Positions 1-9,076 of a stretch of 64,000 nucleotides of DNA are shown one piece after another. The notes under the pieces were generated by a model, which was not told the DNA's origin, did not search any database, and saw only the letters and a list, made by a program, of their open reading frames with translations. The stretch is from positions 709,501 through 773,500 of the forward strand of contig NZ_CP044545.1 in NCBI RefSeq assembly GCF_008935075.1. Reading direction: 5' to 3'. This DNA is from Pradoshia sp. D12 (lineage in GTDB: Bacteria > Bacillota > Bacilli > Bacillales > Pradoshiaceae). Position 1 is the stretch's first letter; every line of letters starts with the position of its first letter. Both the position numbers and the translations under genes were made by a program.

Positions 1-1550
1 GGTACTTCTTGAAGTTCGGCTGAGTCATACTTAGTAATTTCCTCTTTATTGAGTACTTGTGCCATCGCTTCATTATGGTTATCAGATATACCATAGTGAT
101 CGCCATAAAATACAAGGACAGAACGATCATAAAGACCTGTTTCTTTTAAATAATTCACGAATTCTTCCACTGATTCATCCAAATAACGAGCCGTTTGGAA
201 ATAACGGTCTACAGATCCATCACCTGTAGTTGCTGCTTCAATAGTAGCATCCTCTTCAGAAATTGGATAAGGGAAGTGGTGAGATACTGTTATGAACTTT
301 GTATAGAACGGTTCTGGTAAGGATTCAAGTAAAGGCTTAGACTGCTCGAAGAACGGTTTGTCTTTTAAGCCATAGTTTAATACATCTTCATCCTTCATGT
401 CATAATAGCTGGCGTCAAAGAAGTTTTGAACACCCCAATGTTTATAAACTTCATCACGGTTCCAGAATGATTTATAGTTACCGTGGAATACAGCAGAGGA
501 ATACCCTTTTTCTTGTTCAAGGATAGAAGCAGCTGACTGATACGTATTATTACCATTTGTAGTCATTGCTGAACCTTGAGATAGGCCAAACAAGGAGTTT
601 TCTAGCAGCATCTCTGAGTCAGATGTTTTTCCTTGCCCTGTTTGGTGATAAAAATTATCAAAGTAAAGTGTATTCTTATCTTTTGTAAGCGAGTTGATAA
701 AAGGTGTTACTTCTTCTCCATGCAGCTTGTAATCAATCAGGAAGTTTTGGAAGGATTCTAAATGAATATAAATCACATTCATTCCTTCAGCCGCTCCAAA
801 GTACTTTTTATTTGGTTCTGCATAGTTTGCCTGTACAAAGTTTTGAACCTCTGTTAGGTCACTGGAATCAGCTGACGCTTTTTGGGCATTCACCTTCATC
901 GTTTTTAATCCATCATAAATTGTGTAATTGTAGGTTCCCAGATATTTGACCAAGTAGTTACGGTCGAATGTTCTAGTTAATAACTGAGGACGGTCAATCT
1001 CGGCTAATACAACATTTAATACAAGCATTCCTACACCAAATGCGAAAACTGCCCCTGTTTTACGGAATTTCAAGCGGCCTTCACTTGGTTGGAATTTCTT
1101 ATAAACGATGAATAAAATAAGAATGATTGTATCAAGGAAATACAGTGGATCATAAATGCGTAAAAGCTCCATTACACTTCCGAGCAATCCACCGCCATCG
1201 CCCACATTGAGATTTTCTGTCTGCTTTAATGTTTGCCATGTAATAAAGTCGTTAAAGAATCGATAATAAACGATATTGGCATACTGTACAAAGGATAGAA
1301 TAATGTTTATAAAAACTAACCATTTAAATGCACGTTTGCCCTTTGCTAATAAAGCAAGACTGAAGAAAATAACGGCTGAACTGATTGGATTAATGAAAAG
1401 TAAAAATTCTTGCATCGTATTCGTGATACCAAGATCAAATTCTACTATATAACTTGTATAGATTTTAATCCAAAAGAGAACAACAGCGACTATAAGGAAA
1501 CCAACAGGTCCACTTAAGCTCTTCTTCGCTTTGCTCGTAAATGCACTCAT
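1..1550 (-). CDS. ltaS: Lipoteichoic acid synthase, LtaS family (3' end outside window)
   Basis: Polymerises glycerol phosphate from phosphatidylglycerol into lipoteichoic acid on the outer face of the membrane. The frame is open from the ATG at 1548-1550 to the window edge, so about 516 N-terminal residues are present and the C-terminus is missing. Several hydrophobic segments fill the first ~200 residues, followed by an extracellular sulfatase-fold domain. The catalytic threonine lies in GQGKTSDSE (about residue 309), and metal ligands are in the YGDHYG segment (D484, H485). A GAGGTG ribosome site precedes the ATG. The family is well known; a minor paralogue such as YfnI or YqgS cannot be fully excluded. 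Confidence 0.9.
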   Translation of the reverse strand, partial: MSAFTSKAKKSLSGPVGFLIVAVVLFWIKIYTSYIVEFDLGITNTMQEFLLFINPISSAVIFFSLALLAKGKRAFKWLVFINIILSFVQYANIVYYRFFNDFITWQTLKQTENLNVGDGGGLLGSVMELLRIYDPLYFLDTIILILFIVYKKFQPSEGRLKFRKTGAVFAFGVGMLVLNVVLAEIDRPQLLTRTFDRNYLVKYLGTYNYTIYDGLKTMKVNAQKASADSSDLTEVQNFVQANYAEPNKKYFGAAEGMNVIYIHLESFQNFLIDYKLHGEEVTPFINSLTKDKNTLYFDNFYHQTGQGKTSDSEMLLENSLFGLSQGSAMTTNGNNTYQSAASILEQEKGYSSAVFHGNYKSFWNRDEVYKHWGVQNFFDASYYDMKDEDVLNYGLKDKPFFEQSKPLLESLPEPFYTKFITVSHHFPYPISEEDATIEAATTGDGSVDRYFQTARYLDESVEEFVNYLKETGLYDRSVLVFYGDHYGISDNHNEAMAQVLNKEEITKYDSAELQEV

Positions 1551-2707
1551 TGTTTCACCTCAATATTTAATTTTAGATTTATTAGTAGTTTCAAATTTTT
1601 ATGCTTATTTTTTGTCTGACTCCAAAAGGGATAACAATATTGAATTATAAACTGAATCTGGAAAAAGTCAAATGGAATCCTTTCGACAAAATACCAATGA
1701 ATCCCTGATATATAAGGATTTTATATTTTGATTCAGGCTAAGTTTTTATATGGTTTTATTGACAATTCGAGGTGAGCTTAATCAACTGTTTCTAGTCAGA
1801 GGTGTGTCTATATAAAAATGGAAAAGTATTCTATGATTTAGATATTTTCAAATGGCGGGTTAATAGCCAGTTCTGTATTGTATGCTCTAGGTCTGGAACG
1901 AGAACAAGCTATGCAAAACAAATTTATATAGACATTTTCTTTTAAAGATTGGAGTCATAAATAATTTGCAAAGTGGATTCTTTCATCTAAAGGTAATTAC
2001 TCGGATTACTTAAATACAAAAGAAGTTTACATCCATTATATATCGAAAATATTATCAAAACCATTTGTATGATCCTCTTATCTATATAGTAAGGTTAACC
2101 ATACTAAACCAAAAATATTATTACAGCAGATTTATCTATCTAAATTAAAAATTAAATCTCTATTGGAAGATAAACCCTATAATGATCCATTATATAGTAT
2201 AAAAATCTTTATAAACAGATTCTTTGGACTTGTTTTCCTATCTTATTAGCGGATTTAAATATGCTCATAATCAGACCCAATACAAGATTTAAACCGTTTA
2301 ATCAACTTTTCTATAGTATTTGTTAGTTATTGATTAGTACGCAATAAAAAGCAAGAATTATTATTACCCTTAGTAACGAACGTTTAATCGTCTAAATTAA
2401 ATTTAATATAAATAATGGACATAGATGTTTATTATAAAAATGAACGGGAATGTATAGAGTATTAACGGCGCCGTTGAATAAAACAAAACAGTCCATAATT
2501 GGTCTGAATAAGAAATTATTTGTGAGTAACCACAGATCTTGTTAAGTAAACATCTGAATAAACTTTTTTTCAATCAGATTAGGGATAAACTTGAGTCTGT
2601 TGGCTACTCTATATATTGAAATATGTTTTGAAGTTATAACGCAATTATCCCTAATCAGGTAACTGACATAGTCAGGCCAATTGAACAAATAAAAGGAGGA
2701 AAATAAC
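1551..2707. other. Gene-free AT-rich stretch
   Basis: About 1.1 kb with no supportable coding frame, only short stop-rich frames on both strands and TATATAG-like runs. Its 5' part must contain the ltaS promoter (minus strand), and its last bases contain the ribosome site of the small stress gene. It may be decayed coding DNA, but I recognise nothing in it. Confidence 0.5.
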
Positions 2708-2962
2708 ATGAGTTTTATTATATCATTAATCGTAGGTGGAATTTTAGGTTGGGTTGCAAGTTTAATCGTAGGTAAAGATGTACCAGGTGGTATTATCGGT
2801 AACATTATTGCAGGTATTATTGGTTCTTGGTTAGGTACAGCTATTTTTGGAGATATGGGACCAACAGTTGCAGGATATGCAATTATACCGGCATTAATCG
2901 GTGCGATTATTTTAATCTTCATCGTAAGCATGATTATGAAAGCTGTAAGAAAAACAGCCTAA
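2708..2962 (+). CDS. GlsB/YeaQ/YmgE family stress-response membrane protein
   Basis: An 84-residue, glycine-rich integral membrane protein with three hydrophobic segments. The pattern is GGILGWVASLIVG, then GGIIGNIIAGIIGSWLG, then a C-terminal segment and a short basic tail. This spacing of small residues is typical of the transglycosylase-associated GlsB/YeaQ/YmgE family, which is linked to general stress and envelope stability; the molecular function is not known. A strong AAAGGAGG site lies 7 bases before the ATG. A long hairpin follows the stop, so it is probably a single-gene transcript. Confidence 0.9.
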   Translation: MSFIISLIVGGILGWVASLIVGKDVPGGIIGNIIAGIIGSWLGTAIFGDMGPTVAGYAIIPALIGAIILIFIVSMIMKAVRKTA

Positions 2963-2997
2963 CTATCAATTGAAAATCTTACTATAGCTTAAAAAGT

Positions 2998-3043
2998 AAA
3001 AGACAAATCCTTTCTGCCATAGGTAGTAAAGGATTTGTCTTTT
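2998..3043 (+). terminator. Rho-independent terminator
   Basis: A perfect 16-bp stem (arms 2998-3013 and 3028-3043) ends in a T run. It closes the GlsB-type gene. On the other strand it lies just past the end of the convergent pseudouridine synthase gene and could serve both. Confidence 0.9.
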
Positions 3044-3071
3044 TTTGCATTATTATTTCGAAGGAAATCTT

Positions 3072-3956
3072 CTATATAAATGGAATTTCGCTTTCGACCG
3101 ATAATTCTTCTCCTGTAAGCGGCTGTATAAACTCTAATTTGTATGCATGAAGGGCCTGTCTATTGAGAGAGGCACTTTTTGTTCCTCCATATAAGGTATC
3201 ACCAATAAGCGGATGGCCAATAGAGCTCATATGGACTCGTATTTGATGAGTACGGCCAGTTTCCAATATACAGGCTACAAGAGATTGATTTTTAGATTTA
3301 AATCTTTGTAAAACTTTATATTTTGTTACTGCATGTTTACCGGAAGTGGATACTCGCATTCTCCCTGATGTATGCCGGTCTCTGGCAATCGGAGCATTTA
3401 TGGTACCTTGCTCTTTTTTTACGATTCCCTGAACTAGGGCTGCATAAGTTCTTTTTATTTTCCCTTGACTCAAAGCCTGATCCAGTATCGCTCCTGCATA
3501 AGCATGCTTAGCAAAGAGAATGGCACCCGAAGTATCCTTATCTAAGCGATGGATATGGCGAGGCTTAATTTTATTATTATCAATATATGCGGTGACAGCA
3601 TTCATTAAGGAATGGTTATCATTTTCTGAGATTGGATGTGTATTAAGAAATGGTGGTTTGTTCACGACCATAATATCATCATCCTCATAAAGGATATCTA
3701 ATTTCATTTTTAATGGTACTAACACATTTAAATCTTCTGCATAAATGGGTATATACATAATAGAAGAAGATTCTATTTTAGTTGACCAGGAAATCACCTC
3801 ACCATTTAATAAAACGATTTTTTCCATTCGCCATTGATGTAACATTTTCTTTGGTATATGCAGGTGATCTCTTAAAATAATTTCTACTGATTTTCCTATC
3901 CAGTCAGGAGGGCAGGTAATTAGAGCATATGGACCTGATTTAATTACGTTTAACAT
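3072..3956 (-). CDS. RluA-family pseudouridine synthase (YhcT-like)
   Basis: Isomerises specific uridines in structured RNA (rRNA or tRNA) to pseudouridine. At 294 residues it fits the RluA family. The N-terminal ~85 residues resemble the S4-like RNA-binding lead of this family. The catalytic HRLDKDTSG motif with its aspartate is near residue 140, and the GRTHQIRVHMSSIGHPLIGD block follows. The adjacent, divergent yhcU-like gene makes B. subtilis YhcT the likely orthologue. The RNA target cannot be read from sequence. Confidence 0.9.
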   Translation of the reverse strand: MLNVIKSGPYALITCPPDWIGKSVEIILRDHLHIPKKMLHQWRMEKIVLLNGEVISWSTKIESSSIMYIPIYAEDLNVLVPLKMKLDILYEDDDIMVVNKPPFLNTHPISENDNHSLMNAVTAYIDNNKIKPRHIHRLDKDTSGAILFAKHAYAGAILDQALSQGKIKRTYAALVQGIVKKEQGTINAPIARDRHTSGRMRVSTSGKHAVTKYKVLQRFKSKNQSLVACILETGRTHQIRVHMSSIGHPLIGDTLYGGTKSASLNRQALHAYKLEFIQPLTGEELSVESEIPFI

Positions 3957-4063
3957 GTAAATACCTCGTTTTTAGCAAAGTTAATTAGTATTATCAATAC
4001 ATTATCATGTGCTATCCTATAAATGCCAATAGAGGAAGATTGCAGAAAGTGAGGGTGATCAAT

Positions 4064-4456
4064 ATGAAAATTGTAGAAGGCTCTCTTCATTTACAGGATA
4101 TAGAAATAGATAAGGCTGTAGAGAAATTTTATTTAGAACTGTTCCCAATGTACTTTACTAAAGAACAAATTGATTTGTTCACTTTAAATGAAGTACTGTC
4201 TGTACCAGGTTCAAATTCTCATATCGGTACGTTAAAAGGTGCCTTTCAAGCATTATCCTGTATACAAACCTTGATGATCATTCTAGAAAATCGAAGTGAA
4301 GATTCCAAGGCTGTTGAATTATTTAATCACAATGCACGGCTCTTGAATGAACTTGGTATCTTTTTTCCTTTTGAGCATAAACACTTTTTTAGTGAGGATA
4401 GACAGATTGAGCTTCCATTGTACCAAACAAAAGCAGCAAACACCTATTTAATTTAA
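4064..4456 (+). CDS. YhcU-like protein (DUF5365 family)
   Basis: A 130-residue soluble protein of unknown function. A longer open frame begins at 4007, but the ATG at 4064 has a GAGGGTGAT ribosome site at the right distance and starts the conserved MKIVEGSLH sequence, so I use it. No catalytic motif or membrane segment is visible; the chain is mixed alpha/beta and mildly acidic. It lies divergent to the YhcT-like gene, as in B. subtilis. Family assignment rests on recalled similarity plus this synteny. Confidence 0.7.
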   Translation: MKIVEGSLHLQDIEIDKAVEKFYLELFPMYFTKEQIDLFTLNEVLSVPGSNSHIGTLKGAFQALSCIQTLMIILENRSEDSKAVELFNHNARLLNELGIFFPFEHKHFFSEDRQIELPLYQTKAANTYLI

Positions 4457-4458
4457 AG

Positions 4459-4490
4459 AAACACGCCGAGCAGTGCCCGGCGTGTTTTTT
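4459..4490. terminator. Bidirectional terminator
   Basis: A 10-bp GC-rich stem (4459-4468 with 4478-4487) is followed by T residues on the plus strand. It lies between convergent genes and touches the stop codon of the thioredoxin-like gene, so it can end both transcripts. Confidence 0.8.
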
Positions 4491-4953
4491 ATAAATTGTC
4501 AAACCACTGTTTAAATTCTTCAGCGGTATGTTCTCCCGAAATACGGCTTGTTTCTTTACCATTTTTATAATGGATAAGAGTCGGTGTCCCTGATCCTTCA
4601 ATTTCGTCCCAGCCTTGCTCAAACTCCAGCACATTATATTGATAAATATGCTCGTCCAATTCTTCTGCTACGGGCATTAGAATTGGAGTGGTTTTTACAC
4701 AATGTGAACATTCAGGACTGAAATAATAAACAGTCATCGCTTCTTCTTTTTCAAGCTTTTCATCTAATTCATCCGGTGTAATGATGTTTTGATACAGTGG
4801 ATCATCTAATTGATCAACAGTGGCAGGTCTTAAATTTTCTTTTCCATATGGATTAATACCTGACGTTTTTTCTGTTTGCTGTTTATTAGATAAATACGCT
4901 ATTGCGGCAAAAATTAAAACAACCGCTGCGACGAAAATAATGACTTTCTTCAT
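4489..4953 (-). CDS. Membrane-anchored thioredoxin-like thiol-disulfide oxidoreductase
   Basis: A 154-residue protein with one N-terminal membrane anchor (about residues 4-22) and an extracytoplasmic thioredoxin fold. The active site is CSHC in SPECSHCVKTTP, and the cis-proline region is GSGTPTLIHY. It is probably the thiol oxidase partner of the overlapping upstream BdbC: the ATG overlaps the bdbC stop by 4 bases (4950-4953), which implies translational coupling. It is shorter than B. subtilis BdbD (about 220 residues), so I do not assign that symbol. Client proteins are unknown; competence or secreted proteins are plausible from the family. Confidence 0.85.
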   Translation of the reverse strand: MKKVIIFVAAVVLIFAAIAYLSNKQQTEKTSGINPYGKENLRPATVDQLDDPLYQNIITPDELDEKLEKEEAMTVYYFSPECSHCVKTTPILMPVAEELDEHIYQYNVLEFEQGWDEIEGSGTPTLIHYKNGKETSRISGEHTAEEFKQWFDNL

Positions 4954-5387
4954 TTTGTTTCCCCCTTTGTCACTTTAAATATATACAAGCTGCATACAAA
5001 TATGATGATAAAAGCAATTAATGCAAGCATTGGTATAGTTATGAAGCCAAGCCAGTTAATATAGTCGCCTGTACACGGAATTCGGCCGCATGTAACAGCA
5101 CGATCCGTAAAAAACGGTACCTTCTGAATAAGCACGTGATAGGTTGAAATGCACGCTCCGATGGCAGATAAAATCATTGTATAAAAAGCAATATGATAAT
5201 CTTTTTTCCAGATTGCCAGCACAAGGATTACAGTAAAAGGATACATCACAATTCGCTGATACCAACATAAAACACATGGCTCATAGCCTTTTATTTCTGA
5301 AAAATACAGACTGCCGGCCATCGCTATAAAGGCTGCAGCAAATGCCAGAAAAAGGGCGTTGTCACGATTTATAATTTTCTTTTGCAT
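4950..5387 (-). CDS. bdbC: Disulfide bond formation protein, DsbB/BdbC family
   Basis: An integral membrane quinone-dependent oxidoreductase that re-oxidises its extracytoplasmic thioredoxin-like partner. The 145 residues contain four hydrophobic segments. The first loop carries CVLCWYQR, the second periplasm-equivalent loop carries the CGRIPC pair, and both cysteine pairs needed for catalysis are intact. A ribosome site (AAGGGGGA) precedes the ATG. It forms an operon with the downstream thioredoxin-like gene through a 4-base overlap. Confidence 0.9.
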   Translation of the reverse strand: MQKKIINRDNALFLAFAAAFIAMAGSLYFSEIKGYEPCVLCWYQRIVMYPFTVILVLAIWKKDYHIAFYTMILSAIGACISTYHVLIQKVPFFTDRAVTCGRIPCTGDYINWLGFITIPMLALIAFIIIFVCSLYIFKVTKGETK

Positions 5388-5454
5388 GAAAATTCCCCCT
5401 TTTCATTTTATTACCTACATTAAAATTATAGTATGTTATCATAATATTGTAAAA

Positions 5455-5468
5455 AGAAATCGCTTACC
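5455..5468. promoter_or_regulatory. Candidate catabolite-responsive element (cre)
   Basis: AGAAATCGCTTACC matches the CcpA-binding consensus TGWAANCGNTNWCA at all but two defined positions. It lies about 105 bases upstream of the alpha-glucosidase start, where carbon catabolite control would be expected. The match is by eye only. Confidence 0.3.
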
Positions 5469-5573
5469 AACACATAATTGGAGTATATTGGCTTTAAGGC
5501 TCATAGCAGAGCAGTAGGGATTAGATTTTTAGTATTCATACCAATGTACACATCGTTAGGAAGGTGCTGAATA

Positions 5574-7262
5574 ATGAAGAAACAGTGGTGGAAAGAAGCA
5601 GTTGTTTATCAAATTTACCCACGAAGCTTTATGGATTCCAATGGAGATGGAGTGGGTGATATTCAGGGAATCGTCTCACGCCTGGACTATTTAAAAGAGC
5701 TTGGTATAGATGTAGTCTGGCTTTCTCCGGTATATAAGTCACCAAATGATGATAACGGTTACGATATTAGTGATTATCGCGATATTATGAATGAGTTTGG
5801 AACCATGCAGGATTGGGAAATGATGCTTGAGGAAATGCATAAAAGAGGCATAAGGCTTGTGATGGACCTTGTCGTCAATCATTCATCTGATGAACATGCA
5901 TGGTTTATGGAGTCGGAAAAATCTAAAGACAATCCCTATAGAGATTATTACATATGGCGTCCAGGTAAAGATGGAAAAGAGCCGAATAACTGGGAATCCT
6001 TTTTTAGTGGATCAGCTTGGCAATATAATGAAGAAACTGATGATTATTACTTACATTTATTCTCTAAAAAACAGCCGGATCTTAACTGGGAAAATGAAAA
6101 GGTTCGTAAAGAAGTATATGATCTCATGAAGTTTTGGCTTGATAAAGGGGTAGATGGATTCCGAATGGATGTAATCAATCTAATTTCCAAGGACCCTTCT
6201 CTTCCTGATGGTCCGGTTGTGGAAGGCAAAGATTATGCATCTGGTGCGGATTATTATATGAACGGCCCTAAAATACATGAGTATTTACAGGAAATGAATA
6301 AAGAGATGCTTTCGCATTACGATGTCATGTCTGTTGGAGAAACCCCTGGTGTAACACCAAATGAAGGTATTTTATATACGGGTGAAGATCGTCATGAGTT
6401 AGATATGATTTTTCAATTTGAACATATGGACGTAGATTCCGGTCCATCAGGAAAATGGGACGTTAAGCCCCTGGACTTGGTGAAATTAAAAAAAATCTTA
6501 TCAAAATGGCAAACAGAACTCCATGGAAAAGGGTGGAATAGCCTTTATTGGAATAATCATGACCAGCCAAGAATCGTTTCCCGTTTTGGAGATGATGGCA
6601 CATATCGTATAGAATCTGCCAAAATGTTGGGTACATGTTTGCATTTCCTGCAGGGTACTCCTTATATATATCAAGGTGAGGAAATCGGAATGACAAATGT
6701 ACAATTTCCTGATATTGAGTATTACCGGGATATCGAGAGTATAAATATGTACAATGAAAAAATAGAAAAAGGCATGGAGCCAGAGCAGATCATGAAGGGT
6801 ATTTTTGCAAAAGGCCGTGACAATGCACGTACCCCAATGCAGTGGGATAACTCTGAGCAAGCTGGTTTTTCAACCGGGAAACCGTGGATTAACGTAAATC
6901 CAAACTATGTGGATATAAACGCTAAGAATGCATTAAAGGATTCCGATTCGATTTTCTACTATTATAAGAAGCTAATCGCCCTGCGTAAGGAAATGCGGAT
7001 TATAGTAGAAGGAAGTTTTGAATTGATTGAAGCAGAACACGAATATGTCTTTGCCTATATGAGACATCTTGATAATCAAACATTGCTTGTGTTAACCAAC
7101 TTTACAGGTGGGGAACAATCAGTAGCTTGGCCGGATAGTGTAAAAGATTATCCAGGACAAAAGGTAATAAGTAATTACCCTGATCGTAGTACTAAGCAAG
7201 AAGCTGCTGCTGAGACAATTTTGAGACCATGGGAAGCTATTGTTTATTTAATAGAAAGATAA
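5574..7262 (+). CDS. malL: Oligo-1,6-glucosidase / alpha-glucosidase (GH13)
   Basis: A cytoplasmic GH13 enzyme that releases glucose from the non-reducing ends of isomalto- and malto-oligosaccharides. At 562 residues it equals the size of B. subtilis MalL (561). The four conserved regions are present: DLVVNH near residue 98, GFRMDVI with nucleophile D199, SVGE with acid/base E256, and NNHD with D330. Valine at position 200 after the nucleophile is the known signature of alpha-1,6-preferring enzymes. A related trehalose-6-phosphate hydrolase is the main alternative, but there is no PTS trehalose gene nearby. An AAGGTG site supports the ATG. Confidence 0.85.
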   Translation: MKKQWWKEAVVYQIYPRSFMDSNGDGVGDIQGIVSRLDYLKELGIDVVWLSPVYKSPNDDNGYDISDYRDIMNEFGTMQDWEMMLEEMHKRGIRLVMDLVVNHSSDEHAWFMESEKSKDNPYRDYYIWRPGKDGKEPNNWESFFSGSAWQYNEETDDYYLHLFSKKQPDLNWENEKVRKEVYDLMKFWLDKGVDGFRMDVINLISKDPSLPDGPVVEGKDYASGADYYMNGPKIHEYLQEMNKEMLSHYDVMSVGETPGVTPNEGILYTGEDRHELDMIFQFEHMDVDSGPSGKWDVKPLDLVKLKKILSKWQTELHGKGWNSLYWNNHDQPRIVSRFGDDGTYRIESAKMLGTCLHFLQGTPYIYQGEEIGMTNVQFPDIEYYRDIESINMYNEKIEKGMEPEQIMKGIFAKGRDNARTPMQWDNSEQAGFSTGKPWINVNPNYVDINAKNALKDSDSIFYYYKKLIALRKEMRIIVEGSFELIEAEHEYVFAYMRHLDNQTLLVLTNFTGGEQSVAWPDSVKDYPGQKVISNYPDRSTKQEAAAETILRPWEAIVYLIER

Positions 7263-7272
7263 AGCACTAATG

Positions 7273-7302
7273 AGCTGTTAGAGATAAAGCCAACAGCTTT
7301 TC
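7273..7302 (+). terminator. Weak terminator after malL
   Basis: A 7-bp stem (AGCTGTT / AACAGCT) with a 12-base loop is followed by a T-rich run, 10 bases past the malL stop. Confidence 0.5.
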
Positions 7303-7426
7303 TTTATGTGACGGCAGCTGTATCGAGTTTTCTTTCCATTTGGTCTTGACTATTGTTTAAAAAAACAGATAAATGGGAAAAAACAGAGGATAGAGAGAAT
7401 GGGTATGAAAAAGGAGTGTCGTGTCC

Positions 7427-8971
7427 GTGACAGAGGAATTGGATTTAACTAAATATGAACATAAAATGGAAATTAGGCGAATGGAGATCCGCGATATAGA
7501 TGATATTATGGAGCTTCAAAAGCTTTGTTTTCCCGGGATGGATCCGTGGAAACGCGAGCATTTGGAAAGCCATTTATCCATTTTTCCGGAAGGACAATTT
7601 GTAGCAGAATTAAATGATGAAGTGATTGGTTCATGCTCTAGTTTAATCATTAATTTTGATGAATATGATGATCGTCATACTTGGTCTGAAATAACAGATG
7701 ACGGATATATCACCAACCATAATCCTGATGGTTTAAATCTTTATGGTATAGAAGTTATGGTCCATCCTAAGTATAGAAAAATGAAGGTTGGGCATCGTTT
7801 GTATGAGGAACGTAAGGAATTAGCCCGTAAATTAAATCTAAAAAGTATTATTATCGGTGGAAGGATTCCAAACTACCATAAATATGCAGATCAAATGACT
7901 GCACGTGAATATGTGGAAGAAGTACGCTTACATAAAATATATGATCCGGTCTTATCCTTCCAATTTCTGAATGAATTTACGCTCACACGTATTAATCAAA
8001 ACTATTTGGAGGATGACCGAGCATCAGGAAAATATGCAACACTGATGGAATGGAATAATGTAGATTATCGTCCTAAATCTAAACGGTATTATAAAACCGC
8101 ATATCCTGTAAGAATATGTGTTGTGCAATATATGATGAGAAAGATCAACTCATTCGAGGATTTCGCGAATCAAGTTGAATACTTTGTTGATGTGGCAGCG
8201 GATGCAGATTCTGATTTTGTGGTATTTCCAGAAATTTTAACCTCTCAATTGATGTCCTTTTTAGATGAAAAGGTTCCAAGTAAGGCAGTGCGAAAAGTGA
8301 CAGATTTTACAGAGCAATATATTGAGTTGTTTACAAACTTGGCGGTCCGCTATAATGTAAATATTATTGGCGGTTCCCATTTTGTGAAAGAAGAGGATGA
8401 TAATATTTATAATATTGCTTATCTCTTTAGGAGAGATGGAACAATCGAGAAGCAATATAAACTCCATATTACACCGAATGAGAAAAAGTGGTGGGGGATT
8501 AATGAAGGTGATGAGGTAAATGTATTCGATACAGATTGCGGAAAAATCTCCATGCTGATTTGCTACGATATAGAGTTTCCTGAATTATCCAGGATTGCAA
8601 CAGATAAAGGAGCAAATATTATTTTCACTCCATTCTGTACAGAAGATCGACAGGGATATTTAAGGGTTAGATACTGTGCTCAGGCACGTGCAGTCGAAAA
8701 TCAGGTATACACCGTCATATCTGGAACAGTAGGCAATTTGCCGCAAACAGAAAATATGGACATTCAATATGCGCAATCGGCGATCTTTACCCCCTCTGAT
8801 TTTGAATATCCGCGTGATGGCATTGTGGGAGAAACGAATGCTAATATAGAAATGGTGCTGATTGGAGATGTCGACCTTGAAATTTTGCGACGTCAAAGAT
8901 TATCCGGGACCGTACGCCAACTAAAGGATCGGAGAAGGGATTTATATGAACTTCATTACAAAAAGTATTGA
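7427..8971 (+). CDS. GNAT acetyltransferase-nitrilase fusion (YhcX-like)
   Basis: A two-domain cytoplasmic protein of about 514 residues. Residues ~15-200 form a GNAT acetyltransferase domain (acetyl-CoA region around VHPKYRKMKVGHRLY). Residues ~225-480 form a carbon-nitrogen hydrolase with the Glu-Lys-Cys triad in VVFPEILT, YKLHITPNEK and MLICYDIEFPE. B. subtilis YhcX has the same architecture; the substrate is not established. GTG codons at 7421 and 7427 are both open; AAGGAG at 7411-7416 spaces better with 7427, so I use that. The gene keeps its yhc-region synteny. Confidence 0.85.
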   Translation: MTEELDLTKYEHKMEIRRMEIRDIDDIMELQKLCFPGMDPWKREHLESHLSIFPEGQFVAELNDEVIGSCSSLIINFDEYDDRHTWSEITDDGYITNHNPDGLNLYGIEVMVHPKYRKMKVGHRLYEERKELARKLNLKSIIIGGRIPNYHKYADQMTAREYVEEVRLHKIYDPVLSFQFLNEFTLTRINQNYLEDDRASGKYATLMEWNNVDYRPKSKRYYKTAYPVRICVVQYMMRKINSFEDFANQVEYFVDVAADADSDFVVFPEILTSQLMSFLDEKVPSKAVRKVTDFTEQYIELFTNLAVRYNVNIIGGSHFVKEEDDNIYNIAYLFRRDGTIEKQYKLHITPNEKKWWGINEGDEVNVFDTDCGKISMLICYDIEFPELSRIATDKGANIIFTPFCTEDRQGYLRVRYCAQARAVENQVYTVISGTVGNLPQTENMDIQYAQSAIFTPSDFEYPRDGIVGETNANIEMVLIGDVDLEILRRQRLSGTVRQLKDRRRDLYELHYKKY

Positions 8972-9076
8972 TTGGTAAATATTTCTCTAAATGAAAATAT
9001 TCAAGAAATATTAAATATTTAGTAAAATAAAGAAGATCTTATTTAGTTAGCAATTTATTTAGGAGGAATAAAATAA

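Noticed and set aside
2542-2931. 129-residue minus-strand frame
   Set aside because: It is antisense to the GlsB-type gene, which has a strong ribosome site and a recognised family.
8261-8896. Minus-strand frames inside the YhcX-like gene
   Set aside because: Shadows of a gene with full domain support.
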